In this document: piece by piece, positions 1 through 5,826 of the stretch
Layout of the letters: every line of letters begins with the position of its first letter
How positions within the stretch are numbered: the first letter of the stretch is position 1
Source of the DNA: Anaerolineaceae bacterium UBA6073
Lineage (GTDB): Bacteria > Chloroflexota > Anaerolineae > Anaerolineales > Anaerolineaceae
Assembly (NCBI GenBank): GCA_002436085.1
Contig: DIXT01000018.1
Location: 47,192-70,204, forward strand
Length of the DNA stretch: 23,013 bases
Direction: 5' to 3'
Position numbers and translations under genes: made by a program
The notes under the pieces: model-generated
The model's database searches: none
The model's input: the letters and a program-made list of their open reading frames with translations, nothing else
Told to the model about the DNA's origin: nothing

Positions 1-118
1 CCCTGAGCCTGCGAAGGGTCTTTCTCTTGCGCATGAGTCGTAGGGTAGGTTACGCTCTTGAACCTGCTTTTAGTCAGGATTAAAAGCACAACACAACCAT
101 AATTGGAATCATACTCGG

Positions 119-190
119 TAGGGGCGAAGCATCCCAAGCAAAAACCCTTGCTTCCGCTGATGCGCTCACCAAGGATGCTTCGCCCGTACG
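119..190. repeat. REP pair upstream of RAYT copy 1
   Basis: Inverted arms GGGGCGAAGCATCC (121-134) and GGATGCTTCGCCC (173-185) flank a ~38-base centre. The left arm is preceded by GTAG, the tetranucleotide typical of REP elements recognised by RAYT enzymes. The right arm reads GTAC in the equivalent inverted place, so one side is degenerate. The layout is that of a bacterial interspersed mosaic element made of two opposed REPs. Confidence 0.8.
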
Positions 191-207
191 ACCGAGCGCC
201 AAACCAC

Positions 208-278
208 CTACTTGTTTAGGTAAATATGCAGAGCATTTGACCTTTTGGTCTCTATGCATAAAATTATCAAATAAGTAG
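208..278 (+). repeat. Structured leader hairpin before RAYT copy 1
   Basis: CTACTTGTTT (208-217) pairs with AAATAAGTAG (269-278). Inside it, a TATGCA-GAG arm faces CTCTATGCATA, and the tip is GACC-TTTT-GGTC. The right arm ends in GTAG four bases before the RAYT start codon and the left arm carries the inverted CTAC, so the structure has the GTAG signature at both ends. It could be another RAYT recognition site or could mask the ribosome binding site. The element recurs at 3676-3745 before copy 2. Confidence 0.65.
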
Positions 279-282
279 CCTC

Positions 283-843
283 ATGGATAGATCAGACATA
301 TCTCACCGGCGCTCGCTGCGATTGAAAGACTACGATTACTCCCAGGTCGGTGCGTATTTCGTGACGATTTTTACTTTTCAGCATCGGAAATTGTTTGGTG
401 AAATACACGACAATGAGATGCAGTTAAATGCTCTTGGCCAAATTGCATCGGCACAATGGCTGCAATTACAAACTCGCTTTTCTAACCTTGAATTAGGTGA
501 ATGGATCATCATGCCGAACCATATTCATGGCATAGTGGTCATCTCTGATAAGGGCGAAGCATCCCTGGAAAAAAGCCCTCTTTCACCAAATCCGCTGGCA
601 AAGGATGCTTCGCCCCTACGACCGAGCGGCACAACGCCTGGCTCGGTAGGTGCGATTATCCAAAATTACAAATCAATCACCTCTCGAAAGATTTCCGCTC
701 ATTCGGAAAAACTAAAAGGGCAAATTTGGCAGCGCAATTATTACGAACATATCATCCGCAACCAACGAGAGTTGCAGGCCATTACCGATTACATCCAAAC
801 AAATCCGCAAAACTGGGAAAAAGATACAGAGTACAAAACTTAA
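283..843 (+). CDS. REP-associated tyrosine transposase (RAYT), intact copy
   Basis: This 186-residue protein belongs to the Y1 HUH family related to IS200/IS605 TnpA, which nicks and rejoins single-stranded REP hairpins. The HUH motif is at H80-I-H82 in MPNHIHGI. The C-terminal part has the RAYT signature WQRNYYEHIIRN followed by DYIQTNPQNW. Y170 in the latter is the probable catalytic tyrosine, by analogy with Y115 of the E. coli enzyme. Residues 90-113, between the HUH motif and the C-terminal helices, are encoded by a REP palindrome, so the gene carries a copy of its presumed target. The start is ATG 283, just after the leader hairpin, with only a weak ribosome site. The gene is flanked by REP sequence on both sides, as is usual for domesticated RAYTs. 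It is the only uninterrupted copy here and could act on the other REPs. Confidence 0.9.
   Translation: MDRSDISHRRSLRLKDYDYSQVGAYFVTIFTFQHRKLFGEIHDNEMQLNALGQIASAQWLQLQTRFSNLELGEWIIMPNHIHGIVVISDKGEASLEKSPLSPNPLAKDASPLRPSGTTPGSVGAIIQNYKSITSRKISAHSEKLKGQIWQRNYYEHIIRNQRELQAITDYIQTNPQNWEKDTEYKT
551..620. repeat. REP pair embedded inside RAYT copy 1 coding sequence
   Basis: AGGGCGAAGCATCC (551-564) and GGATGCTTCGCCCCT (603-617) are the same inverted arms as the intergenic REPs, here in frame within the transposase gene. The right arm keeps the inverted GTAG (CTAC at 616-619) and the following ACCGAGC matches the sequence after the intergenic REP. The left arm has lost GTAG (ATAA). The encoded stretch starts KGEASLEKSPL and ends KDASPLRPSG, a low-complexity linker. 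Confidence 0.85.
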
Positions 844-878
844 GCATATTCTGTAACGCAGCTCTAGCACACATCTCT

Positions 879-890
879 GGTAGGGGCGAA
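879..890. repeat. Truncated REP at the junction with the RT module
   Basis: GGTAGGGGCGAA is the first half of the left REP arm, then the sequence switches to unrelated DNA. At the equivalent place after RAYT copy 2 (4356-4367) the same bases continue into a complete REP. The RT module junction is therefore inside a REP, next to its GTAG. Confidence 0.75.
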
Positions 891-908
891 TGGCACAACT
901 CCTGGGGG

Positions 909-940
909 TATAATTGCCGCATAGCATGAGTTCGTATAAT
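909..940 (+). promoter_or_regulatory. Possible promoter for the reverse transcriptase gene
   Basis: Two perfect TATAAT hexamers lie at 909-914 and 935-940, 50-80 bases before the RT start. The second has TTGCCG at 914-919, a 15-base spacing that is shorter than ideal. Neither has a strong -35, so the call is tentative. Both lie just inside the unique module, right after the truncated REP, so the module would bring its own promoter. Confidence 0.35.
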
Positions 941-989
941 TAATAGTTGGCTTGCTGGTAAATAATCAAATTCATTGGAGATAAAATTC

Positions 990-2624
990 ATGGGGCCACA
1001 AGACAACCTCGATTTACCAAAAGCGTTTAGACGCGTTGATAGTGACCGTCGTGATGACGCATTTCCAGATATTGTTGGATATAGAGATTATAAAAAGGGA
1101 TTGGAAGTTAATTTAAGCGCATTAAGGGAGCGGATAAAAGACTTCGGAAAATATAAAGCGGATTTGCCATTAAGCATTGATTTACCAAAGCGTGGATTTA
1201 CCTTGCGACCTGGACTGGTTCCATTAATTGATGACAGAATTACTTACCAAGCAATTGCTGATTTACTTTCCAAACACTTCTCGTCAGAGCCAAATGTTTA
1301 TAGCAATAGACTTGCCAGGCCAAGTTCAAATCGAATGTTTATTCAAGGGGTTGAACTTTGGATTGCCTTTCAAAATAAAGTTGAAGAATACTGCCATCAA
1401 TATCCCTTCGTTGTTGAGACAGATATAACAGCATATTTTGACCATATAAACCACGAATTAATGTTAAGCAGAATTAGCGACCTTTTCAGTAAATCATTAG
1501 ACCAAAGCGAACTAAAGACCGTCAAAGAACTTCTCTATCAAATGTGGGGGCGCTGGAACGTTGGTTATTTAAAACACTTCGGTATTCCCCAAATAAATGA
1601 CGCATCATCTTTCATGTCAAATTTATATTTGGACGAACTGGATAAGTGGTTGTTATCTCACAAATTTATTTATTTGCGGTATGTAGACGATATAAGGATT
1701 TTTGCGAACAGCGAGCCAGAAGCAAGAAAATCATTAGCCGATTTAATTGTAAAAATGAGAGAAATGGGCTTGTATGTTGCATCTGGGAAAACCAAAATAC
1801 AGAAATCAGCGGATGTTATAGGCGAGTTATCTAAAGGGCGGAACCAAATAAAAGAAATCGAAACAGAAATAGACTCTGGAAATTCAGAAAGAATGAATTT
1901 GGCCGCTGAAAAGTTGAAATCATTTTTCTTACAACTTGTTGGCGAGCCACAAGATTTTAATGACAGGCTATTTCGGTTTTGCATACATAGGTTCAAAAAA
2001 CTTCAGGTCACTGGGTTGGGTGGCGAAACTCAAGACAGAGTAATTTCGGAAGTTTTGTCTCGATTAATCACAATGCCAGAATCGACAGATGTTTTTGTTG
2101 ACTATCTTTCTTTATTCAAAGATAATGAATTTATTCAATTTGCCGTTTTAAACTTTCTTGAAAGCCAGAATAATATTTACGCTTGGCAAGAAATGCTATT
2201 GCTGGAATTATTGGTTAGATTGAACATAACAAAAGAAAATCTTGTTCGGTCATACCAATATGCAAATTCTGTTATCGCAAAAAACAAGCATCCTGCCTGC
2301 AAAGCAAGAGCATATGTATTTTTAGGAAAACATGGCTCTTACGCAGAAAGGAGAGATATTCGTTCACGCTATCATCAGGAAAAAAACGAAAGCACCAGAA
2401 GAGCTATAATTGTTGCGGTTCAAGAAATACGGGTTAAAGAGCGTAATTGTTTCTATAAGGGAATTGCTGATGACTCTAGGAGTATTAGGCAAATTATTGA
2501 TTACATACAAAATTTATCAGTGCCAACCTATGACTATTACAACCCCCCAAGCTCTTACAAAGTAATCCCCGAAGATTACGATTCAGATGATTTATTTGAT
2601 TTAGGCAGTGAGTACTTTATCTAA
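990..2624 (+). CDS. UG/Abi-like reverse transcriptase with helical C-terminal domain
   Basis: This 544-residue protein has the reverse transcriptase core in about residues 60-275. Motif 3 is ETDITAYFDH with catalytic D145, motif 4 is GIPQINDASSF (199-208), motif 5 is YVDD (Y231-D234), and the following motif is GLYVASGKTKI (260-270). The glycine that often follows PQ in motif 4 is isoleucine. Residues ~280-544 are rich in predicted helices and lack the maturase, HNH or X domains of group II intron RTs. A long helical C-terminus is typical of the UG/Abi group, many of which act in phage defence. ATG 990 is chosen over TTG 975 because GGAG at 977-980 sits nine bases upstream. The gene is A+T-rich compared with the core genes, which suggests horizontal transfer. 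The exact UG subgroup cannot be named, and a defence role is inferred. Confidence 0.85.
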   Translation: MGPQDNLDLPKAFRRVDSDRRDDAFPDIVGYRDYKKGLEVNLSALRERIKDFGKYKADLPLSIDLPKRGFTLRPGLVPLIDDRITYQAIADLLSKHFSSEPNVYSNRLARPSSNRMFIQGVELWIAFQNKVEEYCHQYPFVVETDITAYFDHINHELMLSRISDLFSKSLDQSELKTVKELLYQMWGRWNVGYLKHFGIPQINDASSFMSNLYLDELDKWLLSHKFIYLRYVDDIRIFANSEPEARKSLADLIVKMREMGLYVASGKTKIQKSADVIGELSKGRNQIKEIETEIDSGNSERMNLAAEKLKSFFLQLVGEPQDFNDRLFRFCIHRFKKLQVTGLGGETQDRVISEVLSRLITMPESTDVFVDYLSLFKDNEFIQFAVLNFLESQNNIYAWQEMLLLELLVRLNITKENLVRSYQYANSVIAKNKHPACKARAYVFLGKHGSYAERRDIRSRYHQEKNESTRRAIIVAVQEIRVKERNCFYKGIADDSRSIRQIIDYIQNLSVPTYDYYNPPSSYKVIPEDYDSDDLFDLGSEYFI

Positions 2625-2629
2625 AACGC

Positions 2630-2759
2630 AACCAACACAGTGTGCAGCGAACGGTGGGGACTCTGCAGGTTTTAATAACATCTTCCTGGCTTCAGTTTTT
2701 TCCAGGTCTCGGGGTTTTATCTTCTCCTGCCCCACCGCCGCTAACGCCAACCGTTAGGT
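2630..2759 (+). repeat. attC-like imperfect palindrome (alternatively RT-associated structured RNA)
   Basis: The element starts six bases after the RT stop codon. Read as an integron attC site it has R'' AACCAAC (2630-2636, one mismatch to RYYYAAC), L'' GTGCAGC (2642-2648), L' GCTAAC (2740-2745, matching L'' with an extra base in L'') and R' GTTAGGT (2753-2759, a perfect GTTRRRY). The centre is held by GGTGGGG (2653-2659) with CCCCACC (2730-2736), and an inner hairpin CCTGG/CCAGG (2685-2689 with 2702-2706). Overall length, about 130 bases, is within the attC range. No integron integrase is in the window. The same folding could instead be a non-coding RNA serving the RT. Confidence 0.45.
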
Positions 2760-2821
2760 GGTTTCGTGCAAAACACACACGGGTTAAAGAGGATCAATAA
2801 GACTGTAGAAGGTATAAGGCT

Positions 2822-3307
2822 ATGGAAGAAAAAACGAAATCTCGCGGCGCAGGTAATCAGCAAGTTGGGCGAGCAGGTGAATATTTTGTTGTCGCTGAAT
2901 TAAATAAACGTGGCGCTTTTGCCGTTCCGTTTGCTGGGAATATGCCGAAGATTGATTTGATAGCCTGTAATCATGATGAAAGTCGCACAGTACATATTCA
3001 AGTGAAAACTAAACGTGGTGGAAAGACTTGGCACTCAAGTATCGTAGGTAGTCAGCCCACGTCACCAAAGAACGAAGAAGTAATGTTTTGGGTTTTTGTT
3101 GATTTAGGCAATATTGAAGAACATCCCCGATTTTGGATTGTTCCTGATTGGTGGATAAAGAATGATATTTACAATGCACACCAAGCATATCTAAACAGGC
3201 ATGGTGGTAAAAGGGCGAGTAATCCCGACTCTACACATCACGCTATTGACGAAAATAGATTGAGTGAATGGTTAAGCAAATGGGATATTTTAGGAATCGT
3301 TGAGTAA
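2822..3307 (+). CDS. Small PD-(D/E)XK nuclease-like protein
   Basis: This 161-residue cytoplasmic protein has a layout typical of the PD-(D/E)XK fold: an N-terminal helix with GE20 (GRAGEYFVVAEL), then PKID45LIA, then IQVK62TK, giving the E...D...QxK metal-binding set. The segment around MFWVFVDLG and RFWIVPDWW is common in small restriction-like or resolvase-like proteins of this fold. The start ATG is preceded by GAAGG at a suitable distance. It lies in the same direction as the RT gene, separated by the attC-like structure, and shares its A+T-rich composition. Function is not established. It could be an effector nuclease acting with the RT, or simply a separate cassette gene. Confidence 0.65.
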   Translation: MEEKTKSRGAGNQQVGRAGEYFVVAELNKRGAFAVPFAGNMPKIDLIACNHDESRTVHIQVKTKRGGKTWHSSIVGSQPTSPKNEEVMFWVFVDLGNIEEHPRFWIVPDWWIKNDIYNAHQAYLNRHGGKRASNPDSTHHAIDENRLSEWLSKWDILGIVE

Positions 3308-3373
3308 AGTTATATTCGTTCAGGTATTATCGGTTGTAAAAGTCAAATTTTTGTGCAAATATTTGGTTATGCA

Positions 3374-3398
3374 GGCAGGTTCCTTTTTGGAACCTGCC
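3374..3398. repeat. Perfect 10-bp hairpin after the nuclease gene
   Basis: GGCAGGTTCC (3374-3383), loop TTTTT, and GGAACCTGCC (3389-3398) form an uninterrupted stem 66 bases after the stop codon. No T-tract follows on either strand, so it may limit transcript decay rather than act as an intrinsic terminator. Confidence 0.6.
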
Positions 3399-3405
3399 AA
3401 ATTCC

Positions 3406-3450
3406 GTCGGATTGACGAAGTGCTGCGGAGCAGTAAAAACGCAATCCGAC
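3406..3450. repeat. GTCGGATTG...CAATCCGAC inverted repeat
   Basis: Nine-base arms at 3406-3414 and 3442-3450 enclose a smaller TGCT-GCGG-AGCA hairpin (3421-3432). A related element is at 20827-20850 (GTCGGGTTG/CAACCGGAC), which suggests a dispersed intergenic repeat family in this genome. Confidence 0.6.
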
Positions 3451-3584
3451 CTATCGGATTCTTGTCACCCTGAGCCTGCGAAGGGTCTTTCTTTTGCGCA
3501 TGAGTCGTAGGTCAGGTTACGCTCTTGAACCTGCTTTTAGTCAGGATTAAAAGCACAACACAACCATAATTGGAATCATCATTG

Positions 3585-3660
3585 GTAGGGGCGAAGCATC
3601 CCAAGCAAAAAACCCTTACTTCTGCTGATGCGCTCACCAAGGATGCTTCGCCCGTACGAC
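3585..3660. repeat. REP pair upstream of RAYT copy 2
   Basis: GGGGCGAAGCATCC (3588-3601), preceded by GTAG, is inverted as GGATGCTTCGCCC (3641-3653). It matches the 119-190 element, including the same degenerate GTAC at the right arm. Confidence 0.8.
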
Positions 3661-3675
3661 CGAGCGCCAAACCAC

Positions 3676-3745
3676 CTACTTGTTTAGGTAAATATGCAGA
3701 GCATTTGACCTTTTAGTCTCTATGCTAAAATTATCAAATAAGTAG
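3676..3745 (+). repeat. Structured leader hairpin before RAYT copy 2
   Basis: Same CTACTTGTTT/AAATAAGTAG structure as at 208-278. The tip has changed from GGTC to AGTC and two bases are missing from the right inner arm, so internal pairing is weaker while the outer stem with GTAG is kept. Confidence 0.6.
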
Positions 3746-3749
3746 CCTT

Positions 3750-4320
3750 ATGGATAGATCAGACATATCTCACCGGCGCTCGCTGCGATTGAAAGACTAC
3801 GATTACTCCCAGGTCGGTGCGTATTTCGTGACGATTTGTACTTTTCAGCATCGGAAATTGTTTGGTGAAATACACGACAATGAGATGCGGTTAAATGCTC
3901 TTGGCCAAATTGCATCGGCACAATGGCTGCAATTACAAACTCGCTTTTCTAACCTTGAATTAGGTGAATGGATCTGAATGGATCATCATGCCGAACCATA
4001 TTCATGGCATACTGGTCATCTCTGATAAGGGCGAAGCATCCCTGGAAAAAAGCCCTCTTTCACCAAATCCGCTGGCAAAGGATGCTTCGCCCCTACGACC
4101 GAGCGGCACAACGGCTGGCTCGGTAGGTGCGATTATCCAAAATTACAAATCAATCACCTCTCGAAAGATTTCCGCTCATTCGGAAAAACTAAAAGGGCAA
4201 ATTTGGCAGCGCAATTATTACGAGCATATCATCCGCAACCAACGAGAGTTGCAGGCCATTACCGATTACATCCAAACAAATCCGCAAAACTGGGAAAAAG
4301 ATACAGAGTACAAAACTTAA
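3750..4320 (+). pseudogene. RAYT copy 2, disrupted by a 10-bp insertion
   Basis: The sequence is almost identical to the intact gene at 283-843, but GAATGGAT is duplicated with two extra bases (around 3966-3979). This creates an in-frame TGA right after LGEWI (stop at 3975-3977) and shifts the reading frame. The N-terminal fragment of 75 residues lacks the HUH motif. A second frame from about 3964 restores MPNHIHGI through the C-terminal tyrosine to the original stop, so the catalytic part could in principle still be translated separately. The REP inside the coding region is preserved. High identity to copy 1 indicates a recent duplication followed by a small replication-slippage event. Confidence 0.88.
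4028..4098. repeat. REP pair embedded inside RAYT copy 2
   Basis: AGGGCGAAGCATCC (4028-4041) and GGATGCTTCGCCCC (4080-4093) correspond exactly to the coding-sequence REP of copy 1, followed by the same TACGACCGAGCGGC stretch. Confidence 0.85.
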
Positions 4321-4356
4321 GCATATTCTGTAACGCAGCTCTTGCACACATCTCTG

Positions 4357-4436
4357 GTAGGGGCGAAGCATCCCAAGCAAAAAACCCTTGCTTCCGCTGA
4401 TGCGCTCACCAAGGATGCTTCGCCCCTACGACCGAG
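4357..4436. repeat. REP pair joining copy 2 to the copy 3 fragment
   Basis: GTAGGGGCGAAGCATCC (4357-4373) is inverted as GGATGCTTCGCCCCTAC (4413-4429), so both ends carry a proper GTAG. The left arm and centre resemble the intergenic REP (CCCAAGC, GCTTCCGCTGATGCGC), while the right flank continues as in the coding-sequence REP (GAGCGGCACAACGG). It is therefore a hybrid of the two. Confidence 0.8.
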
Positions 4437-4647
4437 CGGCACAACGGCTGGCTCGGTAGGTGCGATTATCCAAAATTACAAATCAATCACCTCTCGAAAG
4501 ATTTCCGCTCATTCGGAAAAACTAAAAGGGCAAATTTGGCAGCGCAATTATTACGAGCATATCATCCGTAACCAACGAGAGTTGCAGGCCATTACCGATT
4601 ACATCCAAACAAATCCGCAAAACTGGGAAAAAGATTCGGAATACTAA
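4413..4647 (+). pseudogene. RAYT copy 3, 3' fragment
   Basis: From the right REP arm on, the sequence repeats the last ~75 codons of the RAYT: SVGAIIQNYKSITSRK, then WQRNYYEHIIRN, then DYIQTNPQNWEKD. It ends at an altered stop (DSEY) instead of DTEYKT. The N-terminus with the HUH motif is absent, replaced by an intergenic-type REP. An open frame from 4342 runs through it, but no functional product is expected. It most likely arose by recombination between an intergenic REP and the REP inside a RAYT gene. Confidence 0.85.
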
Positions 4648-4977
4648 GGGTAAGCAGTCGACACAACCCAATGGTGCTTAATAACTGGCCGAAAAGTGTC
4701 GGTCTGACAAAGTTCCATTTTCCATTAATAGCGCAGCCTGACTTGTTTGCTGGCCATAACTGATAGGGACGAAGCATCCCAAGTTAGCGCAGTGATAAGG
4801 CAGAGCATTCCTTCTGGGATGCTTCGCCCCTACTACCAAAATTCCTGATTAACACAACATCTGGCTCGACAAATGCATTTTCTCGCGCTCCTAGACCTGA
4901 CTAATCCTGTCCAGTCAAAAAGCCGTCCGACCGGCTTGATTTTACACCCCCCTCTATTTACCCAACATTCCAAGCCC
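4648..4977. other. Intergenic stretch between RAYT remnants and lexA promoter
   Basis: No credible gene is seen here. It holds one REP pair (4764-4833), a run of unassigned sequence, and a short AAGCCG/CGGCTT hairpin (4920-4925 with 4932-4937) followed by GATTTTA that might weakly terminate transcription. It marks the boundary between accessory DNA and the core lexA/ribosomal region. Confidence 0.6.
4764..4833. repeat. Isolated REP pair
   Basis: GGGACGAAGCATCCC (4766-4780) is inverted as GGGATGCTTCGCCCC (4816-4830). The right arm has the inverted GTAG, the left arm has ATAG and one substitution. The centre (AAGTTAGCGCAGTGATAAGG) differs from the other REPs, so this is an older or independent member with no RAYT attached. 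Confidence 0.8.
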
Positions 4978-5006
4978 TTGACAGTGAACATTTGTTCTGT
5001 TATTAT
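4978..5006 (+). promoter_or_regulatory. lexA promoter with SOS operator
   Basis: TTGACA (4978-4983) and TATTAT (5001-5006) are separated by exactly 17 bases. Between them lies GAACATTTGTTC (4986-4997), a perfect GAAC-N4-GTTC LexA box of the Gram-positive/Chloroflexota kind. LexA bound there would block polymerase, giving autorepression that is lifted after DNA damage. Confidence 0.9.
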
Positions 5007-5053
5007 CATTTTTAGAACGCTCTTCCTATCTGTTACAGAGAAAGCGAGACGAA

Positions 5054-5761
5054 ATGGCGCGACGAAAAAGCGGTTTGAGCCCCAGACATAAGAAAATCCT
5101 CGCGTTTTTAGAGGAATACCAGCAGGATAAAGGCTATCCGCCCTCCATCCGCGAAATTGGCGATCATACCCAAATCAGCTCTACTTCGGTGGTCAAGTAT
5201 TACCTGAGCCAACTGGAAGAAATGGGCTACATCGCGCGCCAAAGCAACGTCTCGCGCGGCATCAACCTGATCAAAAACGCCGGCGGCAACCTGCTGCAAA
5301 ACGCCAGGAACGCCGCCGCTCAGGCGCTGGACCAACTTGTCACCATCCCGCTGGTCGGCAACATTGTGGCTGGCGAACCCATGCCCGTGCCCCCTTCCGA
5401 TTTCTCCTATTACGACCCGGACTCCGGGATTGACATCGCGCGCAGCCTGCTGCCTTCCGCCGACTCGCTGGACCAGCTCTATGCCCTGCGCGTGCACGGG
5501 GACTCGATGATCGACGCGATGGTGAACGATGGCGACATTGTGGTGATGAAAAAGGTCGACCAGGCCCGCAACGGCGAGATGGTCGCCATCTGGCTGGCGG
5601 ACCGCGACGAAACCACCCTCAAGTATTTCTACCAGGAAAACGAGCGCGTCCGGCTTCAGCCAGCCAACCCTTCCATGCAGCCAATCATCATTGACGACCC
5701 GAGCATCGTGGAAGTTCAGGGCAAAGTGGTGCTGGTCATCCGCCAGCTGGAAAACGCCTGA
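5054..5761 (+). CDS. lexA: LexA, SOS response repressor
   Basis: This 235-residue repressor of DNA-damage genes has an N-terminal winged helix-turn-helix (residues ~5-70, with PPSIREIGDHTQISSTSVVKYY as recognition region in two parts) and a C-terminal S24 peptidase domain. The self-cleavage bond is A106-G107 in NIVAGEP, with nucleophile S151 in GDSMIDAM and general base K190 in TTLKYF. All functional residues are intact and the length is slightly above the ~200-residue average because of a longer linker (about 74-97). ATG 5054 is the first in-frame methionine after the promoter. Its own operator lies upstream, so it is autoregulated. It is convergent with the ribosomal protein operon and separated from it by a bidirectional terminator. 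Confidence 0.97.
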   Translation: MARRKSGLSPRHKKILAFLEEYQQDKGYPPSIREIGDHTQISSTSVVKYYLSQLEEMGYIARQSNVSRGINLIKNAGGNLLQNARNAAAQALDQLVTIPLVGNIVAGEPMPVPPSDFSYYDPDSGIDIARSLLPSADSLDQLYALRVHGDSMIDAMVNDGDIVVMKKVDQARNGEMVAIWLADRDETTLKYFYQENERVRLQPANPSMQPIIIDDPSIVEVQGKVVLVIRQLENA

Positions 5762-5777
5762 GCTTGCCAGCGCTTAA

Positions 5778-5810
5778 CAAAAAAAACCGTATAAAAATAC
5801 GGTTTTTTTT
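5778..5810. terminator. Bidirectional intrinsic terminator between lexA and rplL
   Basis: ACCGTAT (5786-5792) pairs with ATACGGT (5797-5803), extended by the A/T flanks. A T-run follows on the plus strand (to 5810) and an A-run precedes it (5778-5786), so it serves lexA on the plus strand and rplL on the minus strand. Confidence 0.92.
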
Positions 5811-5826
5811 GTTGTCTGCTGTGGAA

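Larger units (their letters stand above)
1..890. repeat. Long direct repeat, left copy (RAYT unit)
   Basis: This ~0.9-kb unit recurs almost unchanged at 3468-4367. Both copies begin with the palindromic CCCTGAGCCTGCGAAGGGTC, then share a small hairpin (GCTTTTA at 66-72 with TAAAAGC at 81-87), a REP palindrome, a leader hairpin, a RAYT gene and the first half of a downstream REP. The left copy may extend beyond the window start. Identity stops at GGTAGGGGCGAA (879-890), where the unique reverse transcriptase module begins. The pair brackets about 2.6 kb of unrelated, A+T-richer sequence. Confidence 0.9.
3468..4367. repeat. Long direct repeat, right copy (RAYT unit)
   Basis: This is the second copy of the 1-890 unit, again starting at CCCTGAGCCTGCGAAGGGTC and ending at GGTAGGGGCGAA. 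The two differ at scattered single bases, plus a 10-base insertion inside the RAYT gene of this copy. The first copy is in the same orientation, so recombination between the two would delete the RT module. Confidence 0.9.

Noticed and set aside
990..2624. Group II intron or classical retron RT
   Set aside because: No maturase or endonuclease domain, no intron RNA domains V/VI recognised around the gene, and motif set and long helical C-terminus fit UG/Abi better.
3308..3375. A second attC after the nuclease gene
   Set aside because: GTTATGC near 3366 is only a partial GTTRRRY and no matching inner arms or R'' could be found.
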